Shown in pieces: positions 45,251 through 52,714 of a stretch of 64,000 bases of DNA. The DNA comes from Natrinema pallidum DSM 3751 (GTDB lineage: Archaea; Halobacteriota; Halobacteria; Halobacteriales; Natrialbaceae). Position 1 is the stretch's first letter, and the number at the start of each line of letters is the position of its first letter. The stretch lies in NCBI RefSeq assembly GCF_000337615.1, contig NZ_AOII01000067.1:1-64000 (forward strand). The letters run 5' to 3'. The notes below the pieces were generated by a model. The model ran no database searches and was not told where the DNA came from. It saw nothing but the letters and a program-made list of their open reading frames with translations. The translations under genes and the position numbers were made by a program.

Positions 45251-45619
45251 ATGACGCGCGTCGCGCTCATCGCCCACGACGAGAAGAAAGCGGACCTCAT
45301 TGACTTCGCACGGACACACGAGGCACAGCTACGAGCGTACGACCTGATCGCGACCGGGACCACGGGACAGCGGCTGATAGACGAGACCGGCCTCGAGATA
45401 GAACGCAAGGAGTCGGGGCCGCTCGGCGGCGACCTGATGATCGGGTCCGAGGTCGCGGAGGGGAGCCTCGACGGCGTCGTCTTCCTCCGCGACCCGCTGC
45501 GAGCCCAGCCCCATGAGCCCGATATCTCGGCACTGCTCCGGATCTGCGACGTCCACGACACGGCGCTCGCGACGAACCTCGCGTCCGCGGAGTTCCTCAT
45601 CGAGGGACTGGCGGAGTAG
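45251..45619 (+). CDS. mgsA: Methylglyoxal synthase
   Basis: A 122-residue enzyme that turns dihydroxyacetone phosphate into methylglyoxal and phosphate. VALIAHDEKKADLIDFAR, IATGTTGQRLIDE with the phosphate-binding TGTTG, and SGPLGGDLMIGSEVAEG with the catalytic Asp are the family motifs. Haloarchaeal MgsA is known and is thought to bypass lower glycolysis. Length is slightly short at the C-terminus compared with E. coli, but the core is complete. Confidence 0.94.
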   Translation: MTRVALIAHDEKKADLIDFARTHEAQLRAYDLIATGTTGQRLIDETGLEIERKESGPLGGDLMIGSEVAEGSLDGVVFLRDPLRAQPHEPDISALLRICDVHDTALATNLASAEFLIEGLAE

Positions 45620-45722
45620 CCCGTCGCCGTCTCGTCGCCCGAGCGGGACCGACACGCCCGCGGGCGACGACCGAGCGGGCGGAAGGGACAGCTTCAACCA
45701 GCTCGAGCCCCCTGTCATACCC

Positions 45723-46382
45723 ATGCCACGAGCGGTCGTCTTCGATCTCGATTACACGCTCGCCGTCCCGCGACGGGATCGGGCGACCCTTCTCGAGGAA
45801 GCCACGGCCGCGACGGGCGCGCCGTCGCTCACCCGGCAGTCGTACCTCGAGGCTCACCGCCGAAACCTCACCAGCGAGACGCGCGAGCCGATCTTCGCCG
45901 ACCTGCTCGCGGACAGCGAGAGCGACGCCGATCCGGCCGCCGTCGCGACGGCCTACCGCGAGACGATCGCCGACGCCCTCGAGCCGCTGCCGGACGTCGA
46001 CGCGATGCTTGCGGAGTTCCGCGGCGCGTACCGGGTCGGACTGCTCACCAACGGCCCGGTCCGCGCCCAGCGGCACAAACTCGAGACGCTGGGCTGGGAG
46101 GACGCCTTCGACGCCGCGCTCGTAACGGGTGAACTCGAGGCCGGCAAACCCGACCCGCGAGCGTTCGAGGCGATTACCGATGAATTGGGCGTCGCGCCCG
46201 GCGATGCGGTCTACGTCGGCGACGAGGTCGAAGCCGACGTGCGGGGTGCGACCGAGGCCGGGTTGCGGGCGATTCAAGTGCTGCTCGCGGACGGTCCCGA
46301 CCCCGATCCCCGCGCCAGCGCCCACGTCGAGCAGGCGGACATCGCGGCGACGCTGCCGGAGATCGTCGCAGCGCTCGACTGA
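45723..46382 (+). CDS. HAD-superfamily hydrolase
   Basis: A 219-residue phosphatase-like protein. Motif I VVFDLDYTLA has the nucleophilic Asp and acid-base Asp, motif II is LLTNGP, motif III the Lys in GKPDPRAF, and motif IV GDEVEADVRGA. A helical cap (about 20-90) places it in subfamily I. Phosphoglycolate phosphatase and 2-haloacid dehalogenase are close relatives; the substrate is unknown. It follows mgsA in the same direction after 103 bases. Confidence 0.88.
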   Translation: MPRAVVFDLDYTLAVPRRDRATLLEEATAATGAPSLTRQSYLEAHRRNLTSETREPIFADLLADSESDADPAAVATAYRETIADALEPLPDVDAMLAEFRGAYRVGLLTNGPVRAQRHKLETLGWEDAFDAALVTGELEAGKPDPRAFEAITDELGVAPGDAVYVGDEVEADVRGATEAGLRAIQVLLADGPDPDPRASAHVEQADIAATLPEIVAALD

Positions 46383-46431
46383 CGTGCTAGCCGCCACGAA
46401 CCGGCACGCGCCACCGCTCGCGATCCAGAGG

Positions 46432-46824
46432 CTACGCGTCGCGTTCCTCGAGCCGACGGCTCACGGTCTGTAACACGTCCGTCGCTCGCTTGACCGCGGC
46501 CCCGCTCTCGACGAAGACGAGCGTTTTTGGCGGCTGCGTTGCCTTCGGCCGTACCCTGAGGTCGGCATCGGCTGCCGCCGCTGCCGCGATGTCCTGTCCC
46601 GCCTCGAACTCGAGGTGGGCTCTGTCATCGTGGACGAAGACGCGAGCAATTCGTTCGTCGCGGCGAGTCACGTCGTAGGCGCGCGCGCCGTCGGCCGTCG
46701 GCTCGACGTCCCGATCGGCGTTGGTGACGGCGTACTCTGCGAGTTCTCCGTCCTCGCGGCCGTCGACCTCGCTCGAGAGGAGTTCGGCGATCCGGCGACC
46801 GTCGGTGATCCGTTCCTCGACCAT
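46432..46824 (-). CDS. Conserved haloarchaeal protein, function unknown
   Basis: A 130-residue acidic protein. RITDGRRIAELLSSEVDGRE starts it, a central beta part reads RVFVHDDRAHLEFEAGQD, and the end KTLVFVESGAAVKRATDVLQ looks helical. No family with known activity is recognised. It follows the DUF2240 gene in the same direction after 23 bases, so both may be co-transcribed. Confidence 0.7.
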   Translation of the reverse strand: MVEERITDGRRIAELLSSEVDGREDGELAEYAVTNADRDVEPTADGARAYDVTRRDERIARVFVHDDRAHLEFEAGQDIAAAAAADADLRVRPKATQPPKTLVFVESGAAVKRATDVLQTVSRRLEERDA

Positions 46825-46847
46825 ACCTGCCGGTCGGGACGGCGAGA

Positions 46848-47306
46848 CTAACCGTCTTCGGTGTCGAGGACGGCGTCTCGGGCGACCGGGGCCAGCTCGT
46901 CGACATCGACCCCCTCGCGGCGGGCGTAGACGACCGCGGCTGCCTCGATGGTCAGCCCGAGTTCCTGCTGGAGGGTGTTGATCGCGCCGACCGCCTCCTG
47001 TTTTGCCGTGCCCTCGGCGACCAGCGAATCGAGGACGCGTTCGAACGCCGAGCGTTCCCGCAGGAGGTCCTCGTCGGGGGCGAAGTCCTCCGGCACCGTC
47101 ACCTCGCCGGGATCGAACGTGACCGCGAGTCCGTCGTCGCCGCGCTCAAGGAGTCCCTCGCCGGTGGCGACGTCGATCAGCCGCGTGGCCTGATCGGGGG
47201 AAAACCAGTCCCGATCGAGCGAGAGGGCGACGACGAACTCGTTTTCCTTGAGGCGACGGGTACCGTTCTGGATGAACGGGGCGGCGACCGCGACGCGGAG
47301 GCTCAT
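46848..47306 (-). CDS. DUF2240 family protein
   Basis: A 152-residue archaeal protein. MSLRVAVAAPFIQNGTRRLK and NEFVVALSLDRDWFSPDQAT match the DUF2240 family, found only in archaea. LIDVATGEGLLERGDDGLAV looks like a winged-helix segment, suggesting nucleic-acid binding. It is placed between the RNase HI gene and a conserved gene on the same strand. The start at 47306 is chosen by family length. Confidence 0.8.
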   Translation of the reverse strand: MSLRVAVAAPFIQNGTRRLKENEFVVALSLDRDWFSPDQATRLIDVATGEGLLERGDDGLAVTFDPGEVTVPEDFAPDEDLLRERSAFERVLDSLVAEGTAKQEAVGAINTLQQELGLTIEAAAVVYARREGVDVDELAPVARDAVLDTEDG

Positions 47307-47382
47307 CGGAGTCGACTTCCTCGAGCGGTGAGAAAACGATGACGGTTCCGCCCGACCGCGGTCGGGACGGTGCCGTCGGCGA

Positions 47383-48024
47383 TCAGTCGGAGGCGCGACC
47401 GCCGCCACCGCTGTTGCGATCGGCTCGGGACGGCGGCGGGAACTCGCCGGCGCTGGGCTCCGGGGCTTCGGGGAGGACACAGCGGTCGGGTTCGCGATTG
47501 ACGTGCCGGTACTGGGTCGGCGCGTTCGCGAGCGGATGGGCGGGGTTTTGGTCGCTGTCGATCCGTGCGGCCCGCACCTCGTCGAACCCGTTGAGACGGG
47601 CCCGAATCCCGCGCCAGTGATACCGTGTCGCGGTCGGGATGGAGACGGGACGTGGCGACTTCCCATCGGGATGCCGCGTCGCGAGGATGGCGCTGTTGAC
47701 GTTACTGGCGAGCGCATCGTGGTCGATGAGGACGCCGACGGCGGCGTCCTGCGGCGCTCGCGCGGCGAGGACGTCGAGTCCGAGGTGGAGGGCGCGGTAC
47801 TCGGCGACGTTGTTGTCCGGCGGCGTGTCCGCGGTCGCGACGCGTGCGACGCGAGTGCCGTCGCGCGTTTCGATAACGGCACCCAGCCCACCGCCCGAAC
47901 CGCGGAAGGACCCGTCAGTAGCGACGTAGAAGTCACGGTGATGGGTCCGAGGGGGATGGGCGATGTGAGGCGTGGGCGACTCGTCGAACAGATCCCGCAG
48001 TGCGGGCCGGCCGTGAGCGGCCAT
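47383..48024 (-). CDS. rnhA: Ribonuclease HI
   Basis: A 213-residue haloarchaeal RNase HI, which removes RNA from RNA/DNA hybrids. The catalytic acids are D37 (VATDGSF), E75 (NNVAEYRAL) and an Asp in GVLIDHDALASN (101 or 103), with the final Asp/His region in SDQNPAHPLANA. An N-terminal extension of about 30 residues and a disordered Pro/Ser-rich C-terminal tail flank the domain. Confidence 0.9.
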   Translation of the reverse strand: MAAHGRPALRDLFDESPTPHIAHPPRTHHRDFYVATDGSFRGSGGGLGAVIETRDGTRVARVATADTPPDNNVAEYRALHLGLDVLAARAPQDAAVGVLIDHDALASNVNSAILATRHPDGKSPRPVSIPTATRYHWRGIRARLNGFDEVRAARIDSDQNPAHPLANAPTQYRHVNREPDRCVLPEAPEPSAGEFPPPSRADRNSGGGGRASD

Positions 48025-48299
48025 AGGAGGCCGTAGGCCGGTTATCTACTTAATTATGTCGTCCGAGATAACAAATGACAATGTAGCCCTGGTGAGCGCT
48101 CCGTGTGGGACAGTCCCGTTCAACAATCAGTCACCGGAAACAAAGCATCATCGTGGCTAACCGAAGTTCGGTAAACAGCACAGAGACAGGCGCTATCCGC
48201 CGACTATGGGGCCCGACACAGGTGCGCGTTTCGTCCGGGCGATCCGGACCCAATCTGTGTTGGCAGCAGGAGTAATACCACTGGGTGCTAAATCGACCT

Positions 48300-48665
48300 A
48301 TGAACCAGACGAACGCCAGTCGGATGGAAGCGGCCTGTTCCCTTCTCGCGGAGTCAGAACGCCGGTTTCTCCTCTACCAGCTCGCGGACGAGGGCTCCGC
48401 GAACCTCGAGGACCTCATCGTCCAGGTCGCGGCCTGGGAACTCGACGCGCGCGCCGACACGATCGACAAGGAGGTGCGACAGCGCGTCTACGTCTCACTG
48501 GTTCACAACCACCTGCCGCGGCTCGAGGACTACGACATCATCGAGTACGACCTGCGGAGCGGCGATATCGTGCTGGCGGAGGGGTTCGAGGACATCAAGC
48601 CGCTGCTCGAGCAGTTCAGACAGACCGAAGCCGAACCCGAACTCCGGGAGCGACCCCCGCTCTGA
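48300..48665 (+). CDS. DUF7344-type winged-helix protein
   Basis: A 121-residue protein with the haloarchaeal pattern SLLAESERRFLLYQLADEGS followed by LEDLIVQVAAWE and SLVHNHLPRLEDYDIIEYDL, a winged helix-turn-helix related to DUF7344. Such proteins are thought to regulate transcription. The start at 48300 (MNQTNAS) is preferred to one five codons earlier by family length. Confidence 0.75.
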   Translation: MNQTNASRMEAACSLLAESERRFLLYQLADEGSANLEDLIVQVAAWELDARADTIDKEVRQRVYVSLVHNHLPRLEDYDIIEYDLRSGDIVLAEGFEDIKPLLEQFRQTEAEPELRERPPL

Positions 48666-48790
48666 GCCGCCCCCGGTCGGCCGGACCCGACCGCCGTCGT
48701 TCGTCTCCCGTCCGGTGCCATAGAGAGTCGCGTGCCGGCAAGTTCGTTCTGAACCGTAACGCATAGGGGGTCCCTATCGAGATAGCCTTC

Positions 48791-49717
48791 GTGAGCCGCT
48801 ATCGAAACCTGTTACTTTTCCTGATACTCGCAACGTTGTGGGGATCGGCCTTCGTCGCGATCAGCGCCGGCCTCTCCTACATTCCGCCGGTCCTGTTCGC
48901 GGCGCTGCGCTACGATATCGCCGGCCTCCTGATGCTCGGCTACGCGGTCTACGCCGTCGAGCATTGGCTGCCCCGTGGCCGACTCGAGTGGGCGCAGGTC
49001 GCCGTCGGGGCCGTGCTCTTGATCGCGGCCTATCACGCGTTCCTGTTCGTCGGGCAGCAAAACACGACGGCCGCGGCGGCGGCGATCCTGGTGAGCCTCT
49101 CGCCGGTCCTGAGTACCGGGTTCGCGCGGCTGTTGGTGCCCTCGGACGCGCTCTCGCCGGTCGGCATCGTCGGCGTCGTCATCGGTCTGGTCGGGGTCGG
49201 CGTCATCGTCCAGCCCGACCCGGCCAACCTCCTGGCTACCGGCGCGGTGGCGAAGGGACTCGTCTTCTGTGCCGCGGCCGCGTTCGCCCTGGGCAGCGTC
49301 CTCACTCGCCGGCTCGACGCCTCACTGCCGATCGAGACGATGGAAGCCTGGTCGATGCTCGGGGGTGCCCTCGTCATGCACCTCGTCAGCGTCGCGATCG
49401 GCGAGCCGATCGAGCCCGCGGCGTGGACCAGTCCCGAGGCGATCGGCGCGCTCGCGTACCTGTCGGTGGGCGCGAGCGCGGTCGGTTTCCTCATCTACTT
49501 CGACCTGCTCGAGCGACTGGGTGCCGTCGAGATCAACATGGTCTCCTACGTCGCACCGATCGTCACCGCGGTCGTCGGCTGGCTCTACCTGGACGAAGTC
49601 GTCGATACCGCGACGCTTACCGGGTTCGCCCTCATCGCCGTCGGCTTCCTCCTCGTCAAGCGGCGAGCGATTCGGCAGGAAGCCGACACCGTCCGGTCGC
49701 GTAGCTCGAGCGAGTGA
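48791..49717 (+). CDS. EamA/DMT family transporter
   Basis: A 308-residue membrane protein with ten helices in two EamA repeats. The start LLLFLILATLWGSAFVAISA and the motif NTTAAAAAILVSLSPVLSTG in repeat 1, and VEINMVSYVAPIVTAVVGWL in repeat 2, are typical of the drug/metabolite transporter superfamily. Substrate (amino acid or metabolite export) is unknown. The start is GTG at 48791. Confidence 0.88.
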   Translation: MSRYRNLLLFLILATLWGSAFVAISAGLSYIPPVLFAALRYDIAGLLMLGYAVYAVEHWLPRGRLEWAQVAVGAVLLIAAYHAFLFVGQQNTTAAAAAILVSLSPVLSTGFARLLVPSDALSPVGIVGVVIGLVGVGVIVQPDPANLLATGAVAKGLVFCAAAAFALGSVLTRRLDASLPIETMEAWSMLGGALVMHLVSVAIGEPIEPAAWTSPEAIGALAYLSVGASAVGFLIYFDLLERLGAVEINMVSYVAPIVTAVVGWLYLDEVVDTATLTGFALIAVGFLLVKRRAIRQEADTVRSRSSSE

Positions 49718-49786
49718 GCCGCCGGGGACGGGCCACGCCGGTCGGTCCGGTGCGGGTGATCGGGCGGCCGCCGACGGGCCGCGCCG

Positions 49787-50059
49787 CTACCGGCGATGTG
49801 CGTGGCCGACGTAGAGCGCGAGGAGGTTGGTGACCAGCAAGCCGAGGAACAGCACGCAGTCGAGCGAGGACGACAGCCCGGTCGCGAGCAGGGGGAGGTA
49901 CAGCACCGGCAGAGCGACCGCCGTCCAGAACCCCGCGGCGCGAATCGGGGACGCGAGCCCCGGCACGGCGCGCTCGAGCGCGCCGTGGTCGTCGTCGCAG
50001 CGGTCGCTCGTTGGACTCGACTCGCCGGACCGCTGTTGGGACGGGCGCGGGCTCGGCAT
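49787..50059 (-). CDS. Small membrane protein, function unknown
   Basis: A 90-residue protein. An acidic, polar N-terminal half is followed by two hydrophobic helices (AVALPVLYLPLLATGL and VLFLGLLVTNLLALYVG) and a short basic end GHAHRR. The hydrophobic pattern with normal haloarchaeal codon use supports a real gene. No family is recognised. Confidence 0.55.
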   Translation of the reverse strand: MPSPRPSQQRSGESSPTSDRCDDDHGALERAVPGLASPIRAAGFWTAVALPVLYLPLLATGLSSSLDCVLFLGLLVTNLLALYVGHAHRR

Positions 50060-50257
50060 CGAACGTAGCGGCTCACCCGTGCCGGCGACGACGCAAATAT
50101 CGGCCCCACCGTTTCGGGCCGTCTCACGAGCGGCCCGCAGTCGGGCGGTGTGAACGGGAGCTTTCCCGTGGGAAACATCTCGTTTCCCTCGCTACCCGCG
50201 GCCGCTCGGCCGCGAGGTCGTCGTCGGGAGGGGGAAAGCGCCCGCGACGGGGGCCAG

Positions 50258-50398
50258 TCAGGTGAGTCGCTCGCCGTCGTCGTCGAACGCGAGTTCGCAG
50301 TCGTCACAGAGCCACCAGCCGACGAGCGGGTCGCGCCGGGCGATCTCCGCGCCGCACTCGAGACACCGCCGCGAGGGCTCGTCCGCAGGGGCGGTCAT
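50258..50398 (-). CDS. Small zinc-finger protein, 46 residues
   Basis: A short protein with two Cys pairs, CLECG and CDDC, separated by ARRDPLVGWWL. It is of the CPxCG-related small zinc-finger class that is common in haloarchaea. Its start overlaps the stop of the preceding zinc-finger gene by four bases, so the two are co-translated. Confidence 0.75.
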   Translation of the reverse strand: MTAPADEPSRRCLECGAEIARRDPLVGWWLCDDCELAFDDDGERLT

Positions 50399-50652
50399 TC
50401 GTTCGGCCCGCCGTGCTCGGACGCACCGCGGGCGCGCGAGATCAGCCCCGGCGGGACCGAGCAGCCACAGGGGCTGACCGTTCCCGTGTGGGGGCCGCTG
50501 GCGGTCACGAACGTCACGGGCTCGCCACAACTGGGACACTCTGGACGCGACCACGAGCCGTCGTCGCTCGTATCGGGCTCGTCGCTCCCGTCGGAGCCGC
50601 CGCTCCCGTCGAGGGCGTCACTCCCATCGGACGCGTCACCCATCGCGCTCAC
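50395..50652 (-). CDS. Small zinc-finger protein with acidic Ser/Asp-rich N-terminus
   Basis: An 85-residue protein. About 35 Asp/Ser/Gly-rich residues (beginning MSAMGDASDGSDALDG) precede PECPSCGEPVTFVT and SPCGCSVPPGLISR, a four-Cys zinc site. The ATG at 50643 is an alternative start. The gene diverges from the structured RNA element at 50788-50986. A decayed copy of its 5' part lies at 50982-51190, produced by a local tandem duplication. Confidence 0.72.
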   Translation of the reverse strand: MSAMGDASDGSDALDGSGGSDGSDEPDTSDDGSWSRPECPSCGEPVTFVTASGPHTGTVSPCGCSVPPGLISRARGASEHGGPNE

Positions 50653-50787
50653 CCCTCGAGCCCGACGGCGACGCGACGGCCGCTGGGACCGGCACGGAGC
50701 GGGCTGGGAACGGCGCGGACACCGCGGCGGTCCCCGCGGCGACTGCTGCGGGCAGCGCAGGGGCTAGTCGGAGGTGGCGATTCGGCT

Positions 50788-50986
50788 GTCGTGCGGGATG
50801 TTTATATCCCGGTAGAATGAACGGAATCATGCTTCCGAAATCCCTCGTGTGGGATTTGGAAGCCCGTCTCGGGTGATCCAGCACCCGGGGCGCTTTCGTA
50901 CGCCCCTCTCGGAGACGTGGCCTCCGCGTTAATGGTTGGTCTGTTGTTACGTATGCCTACTGTTTCCGGTGGGGAAGTTATCGCTC
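50788..50986 (+). ncRNA. Structured RNA element, copy A, with own TATA box
   Basis: TTTATAT at 50801-50807 would start RNA near 50828. The predicted RNA then forms a hairpin (arms 50831-50843 and 50851-50863). Next is a three-way junction with no unpaired bases between its first stems: 50865-50870 with 50912-50917, 50871-50875 with 50882-50886, and 50887-50892 with 50901-50906. A last helix is 50922-50927 with 50969-50974. The 199-base unit recurs at 51282-51480 with 12 substitutions and no gaps. Eight of the 11 changes in the RNA are in loops and two keep pairing. No protein frame is shared beyond the repeat. I do not recognise a known RNA family. Confidence 0.65.
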
Positions 50987-51190
50987 AGTTCGAGGCTGCT
51001 GGACGAGGAGTCGGTCCCCGGTCGATGGCTTTCTCCAGGCGGAATCTCCGTGCGGCGGCCTCGCTTCCTCGAGAGTGGTCCCCGCACAGGCACACCCGTT
51101 CGATGCCGCCGGAATCCACGAACTGTCGTCGTTCGCAGCACGGTCGTCGCCTCCGTCAGTTCCGTCACTCGCGTCGGACCCATCGCCCAT
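50982..51190 (-). pseudogene. Decayed copy of the zinc-finger gene
   Basis: From an ATG at 51190 the frame reads MGDGSDASDGTDGGDD and then DDSSW, clearly related to the intact gene (MGDASDGSDALDGSGG, DDGSW). The CPSCG zinc site is missing, apparently by internal deletion, and the frame then runs on into sequence antisense to the end of RNA copy A. The stretch between this ATG and RNA copy B also matches the corresponding stretch upstream of copy A. The whole is one arm of a tandem duplication of about 494 bases. Confidence 0.6.
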
Positions 51191-51281
51191 TGTGCTCCTC
51201 CCTCGAGTCGAAGACGGCGCGGAGACTGCTACGGGCAGCGCGAGGGCCGACCGGAGCCGGCGATTCGGCTTTCGCAGCAAG

Positions 51282-51480
51282 GTCGTGCGGGATGTTTATA
51301 TCTCGGTAGAATGAACGGAATCATGCTTCCGGAATCCCTCCTGTGAGATTTGGAAGCCCGTCTCGGGTGCTACTACACCCGGGGCGTTTTCGTACGCCCC
51401 TCTCGGAGACGTGGCCTCCGCATTAATGGTTGGTCTGTTGTTACGTATGCTTACTGTTTCCGGCGGGGAAGTTATCGCTC
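51282..51480 (+). ncRNA. Structured RNA element, copy B, with own TATA box
   Basis: This is the second copy of the unit at 50788-50986, offset by exactly 494 bases and about 94 percent identical. Its TATA box is at 51295-51301 and the expected RNA start is near 51322. The junction stems are unchanged. The pair at 51464 is C where copy A has U, turning a G-U into a G-C pair in the last helix. One change, at 51346, breaks a pair in the first hairpin. The copy ends 64 bases before the convergent asd gene. Confidence 0.62.
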
Positions 51481-51544
51481 GCCTCGAGCGAGCGCCGCAC
51501 CCGCGCTCGATCAACTGGGTGAGAAAACGGCGAGCACTCGACCG

Positions 51545-52279
51545 CTACGCACGGCCGTCGTCGAGACCGGTCCCGGCCGGCGACTCGAGCACCACGGTTT
51601 CGCCGGCGGTCATCGAATCGCCCGTCTCGACCGCGATGTCCTCGATGTCGACTGCGGGCGGAAACAGCAGGTCGACGCGGCTGCCGAAGGCGATGTGGCC
51701 GATCCGATCGCCGCGCTCGAGGCCGTCGCCGCGCTCGGCGTAGGGATGGATACGACGGGCGAACGCCCCGGCGATCAGCGTTACCTCAGCGTCCGAATCC
51801 GGTTCGGCGGGGCTGGCGGTCGGCGTCTCCGCCGCTTCCGACTCTCCGTCGCCGTCCGCGGCCGTCGCCGACTCTCCGCCGGTCGCCGGCAGGTTCGGGG
51901 AGTCGGTCTCGAGGCGGACGTGGACGCGTTCGTTGCGATCGGACTCCTTCGAGAATGCGGGGCGGTTCGCGCCGGCGATATGTTCGACGTCGGTGACGCG
52001 GCCGGCGAACGGGGCGCGGACGACGTGGACGTGCCAGACGTTCATGAACACGCCGAGCCGGACCCGGTCGCCCTCCTCGCGGAGGACGGAGACGGTGCCG
52101 TCGGCCGGCGAGACGACGCCCGTCGGCGGCGGGGTGCGCTCGGGGTCGCGAAAGAACGCGAGCGTCCCGGCACCGACCGCGAGCGCGACGAGGCTCGCCG
52201 TGACGCTGACGAAGATGGCGAACGGGGCAGCGAGCAGGGGAAGGATGGCGTACTTCCAGGCCCCCGGCGCGAAGTTCAT
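51545..52279 (-). CDS. asd: Archaetidylserine decarboxylase proenzyme
   Basis: A 244-residue pyruvoyl enzyme of the phosphatidylserine decarboxylase family, making archaetidylethanolamine. Two N-terminal hydrophobic segments are followed by FFRDPERTPP, VVSPADGTV, FMNVWHVHVVRAP and the self-cleavage site Gly199-Ser200 in HIAFGSRVDLLFP. In haloarchaea this short type is tied to archaeosortase ArtA protein anchoring. An acidic, disordered insertion of about 40 residues (124-163) is unusual. The start at 52279 is chosen by homology. Confidence 0.92.
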   Translation of the reverse strand: MNFAPGAWKYAILPLLAAPFAIFVSVTASLVALAVGAGTLAFFRDPERTPPPTGVVSPADGTVSVLREEGDRVRLGVFMNVWHVHVVRAPFAGRVTDVEHIAGANRPAFSKESDRNERVHVRLETDSPNLPATGGESATAADGDGESEAAETPTASPAEPDSDAEVTLIAGAFARRIHPYAERGDGLERGDRIGHIAFGSRVDLLFPPAVDIEDIAVETGDSMTAGETVVLESPAGTGLDDGRA

Positions 52280-52714
52280 GAACGAATCGACGGGATCGAA
52301 TCGTATGGCCGTTACGGAACGGTCATTCAGCGTCGCTCGCACGTCGACCGCGTGCAGTCCGGCGGCGCGGAACCCGGGGACCGATCCCACGGCTGGCGAT
52401 CGTTCGTCGACCGGCGCGGCGACCGTGGCCGCTGACTCGCCGTCACCTGCTCGCCCGAGGGCCGTCGATCACCGCGGACTCGTTGCAGCGGCGACTGTAG
52501 GCCGGCCGTACCTCCCGATAGCCCGCGTCTTCCGCCGTCGCGGGCCGATTGCCGAACGAGCAGCGGGCTCGAGCGACCGACCCGGACACGGGGACGGTCG
52601 CATCCCGCGGCGATGCGGTCGCCGCGGATTGGGTTTTCCCGCCGCTACAGAGCCGCCGTGGCCGCTGGTGACCGAGCATAACAATGGGCCGCTTCGTGTC
52701 GCAAGCGATCGCCA
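52280..52714. other. Intergenic region between divergent genes
   Basis: I see no supportable gene in these 435 bases between asd and the lipoprotein gene. Frames crossing it have shadow-like composition. It must hold the two divergent promoters, but no clear TATA box stands out. Confidence 0.4.

Noticed and set aside
46887-48024. One long minus-strand frame joining DUF2240 and RNase HI regions
   Set aside because: The two proteins lie in different frames with proper starts; the long frame is chance extension upstream of the DUF2240 start.
50917-51309. Protein frames starting MASALMVGLLLRM in each RNA copy
   Set aside because: The shared part is only about 23 codons, the frame diverges completely after the repeat, and conservation extends upstream with no frame. 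A structural RNA explains it better.
50788-51480. Known H/ACA guide RNA
   Set aside because: I looked for pseudouridylation pockets, a kink-turn and a 3' ACA/ANA box. The hairpins are nearly fully paired and no such box follows. A covariance search would be decisive.
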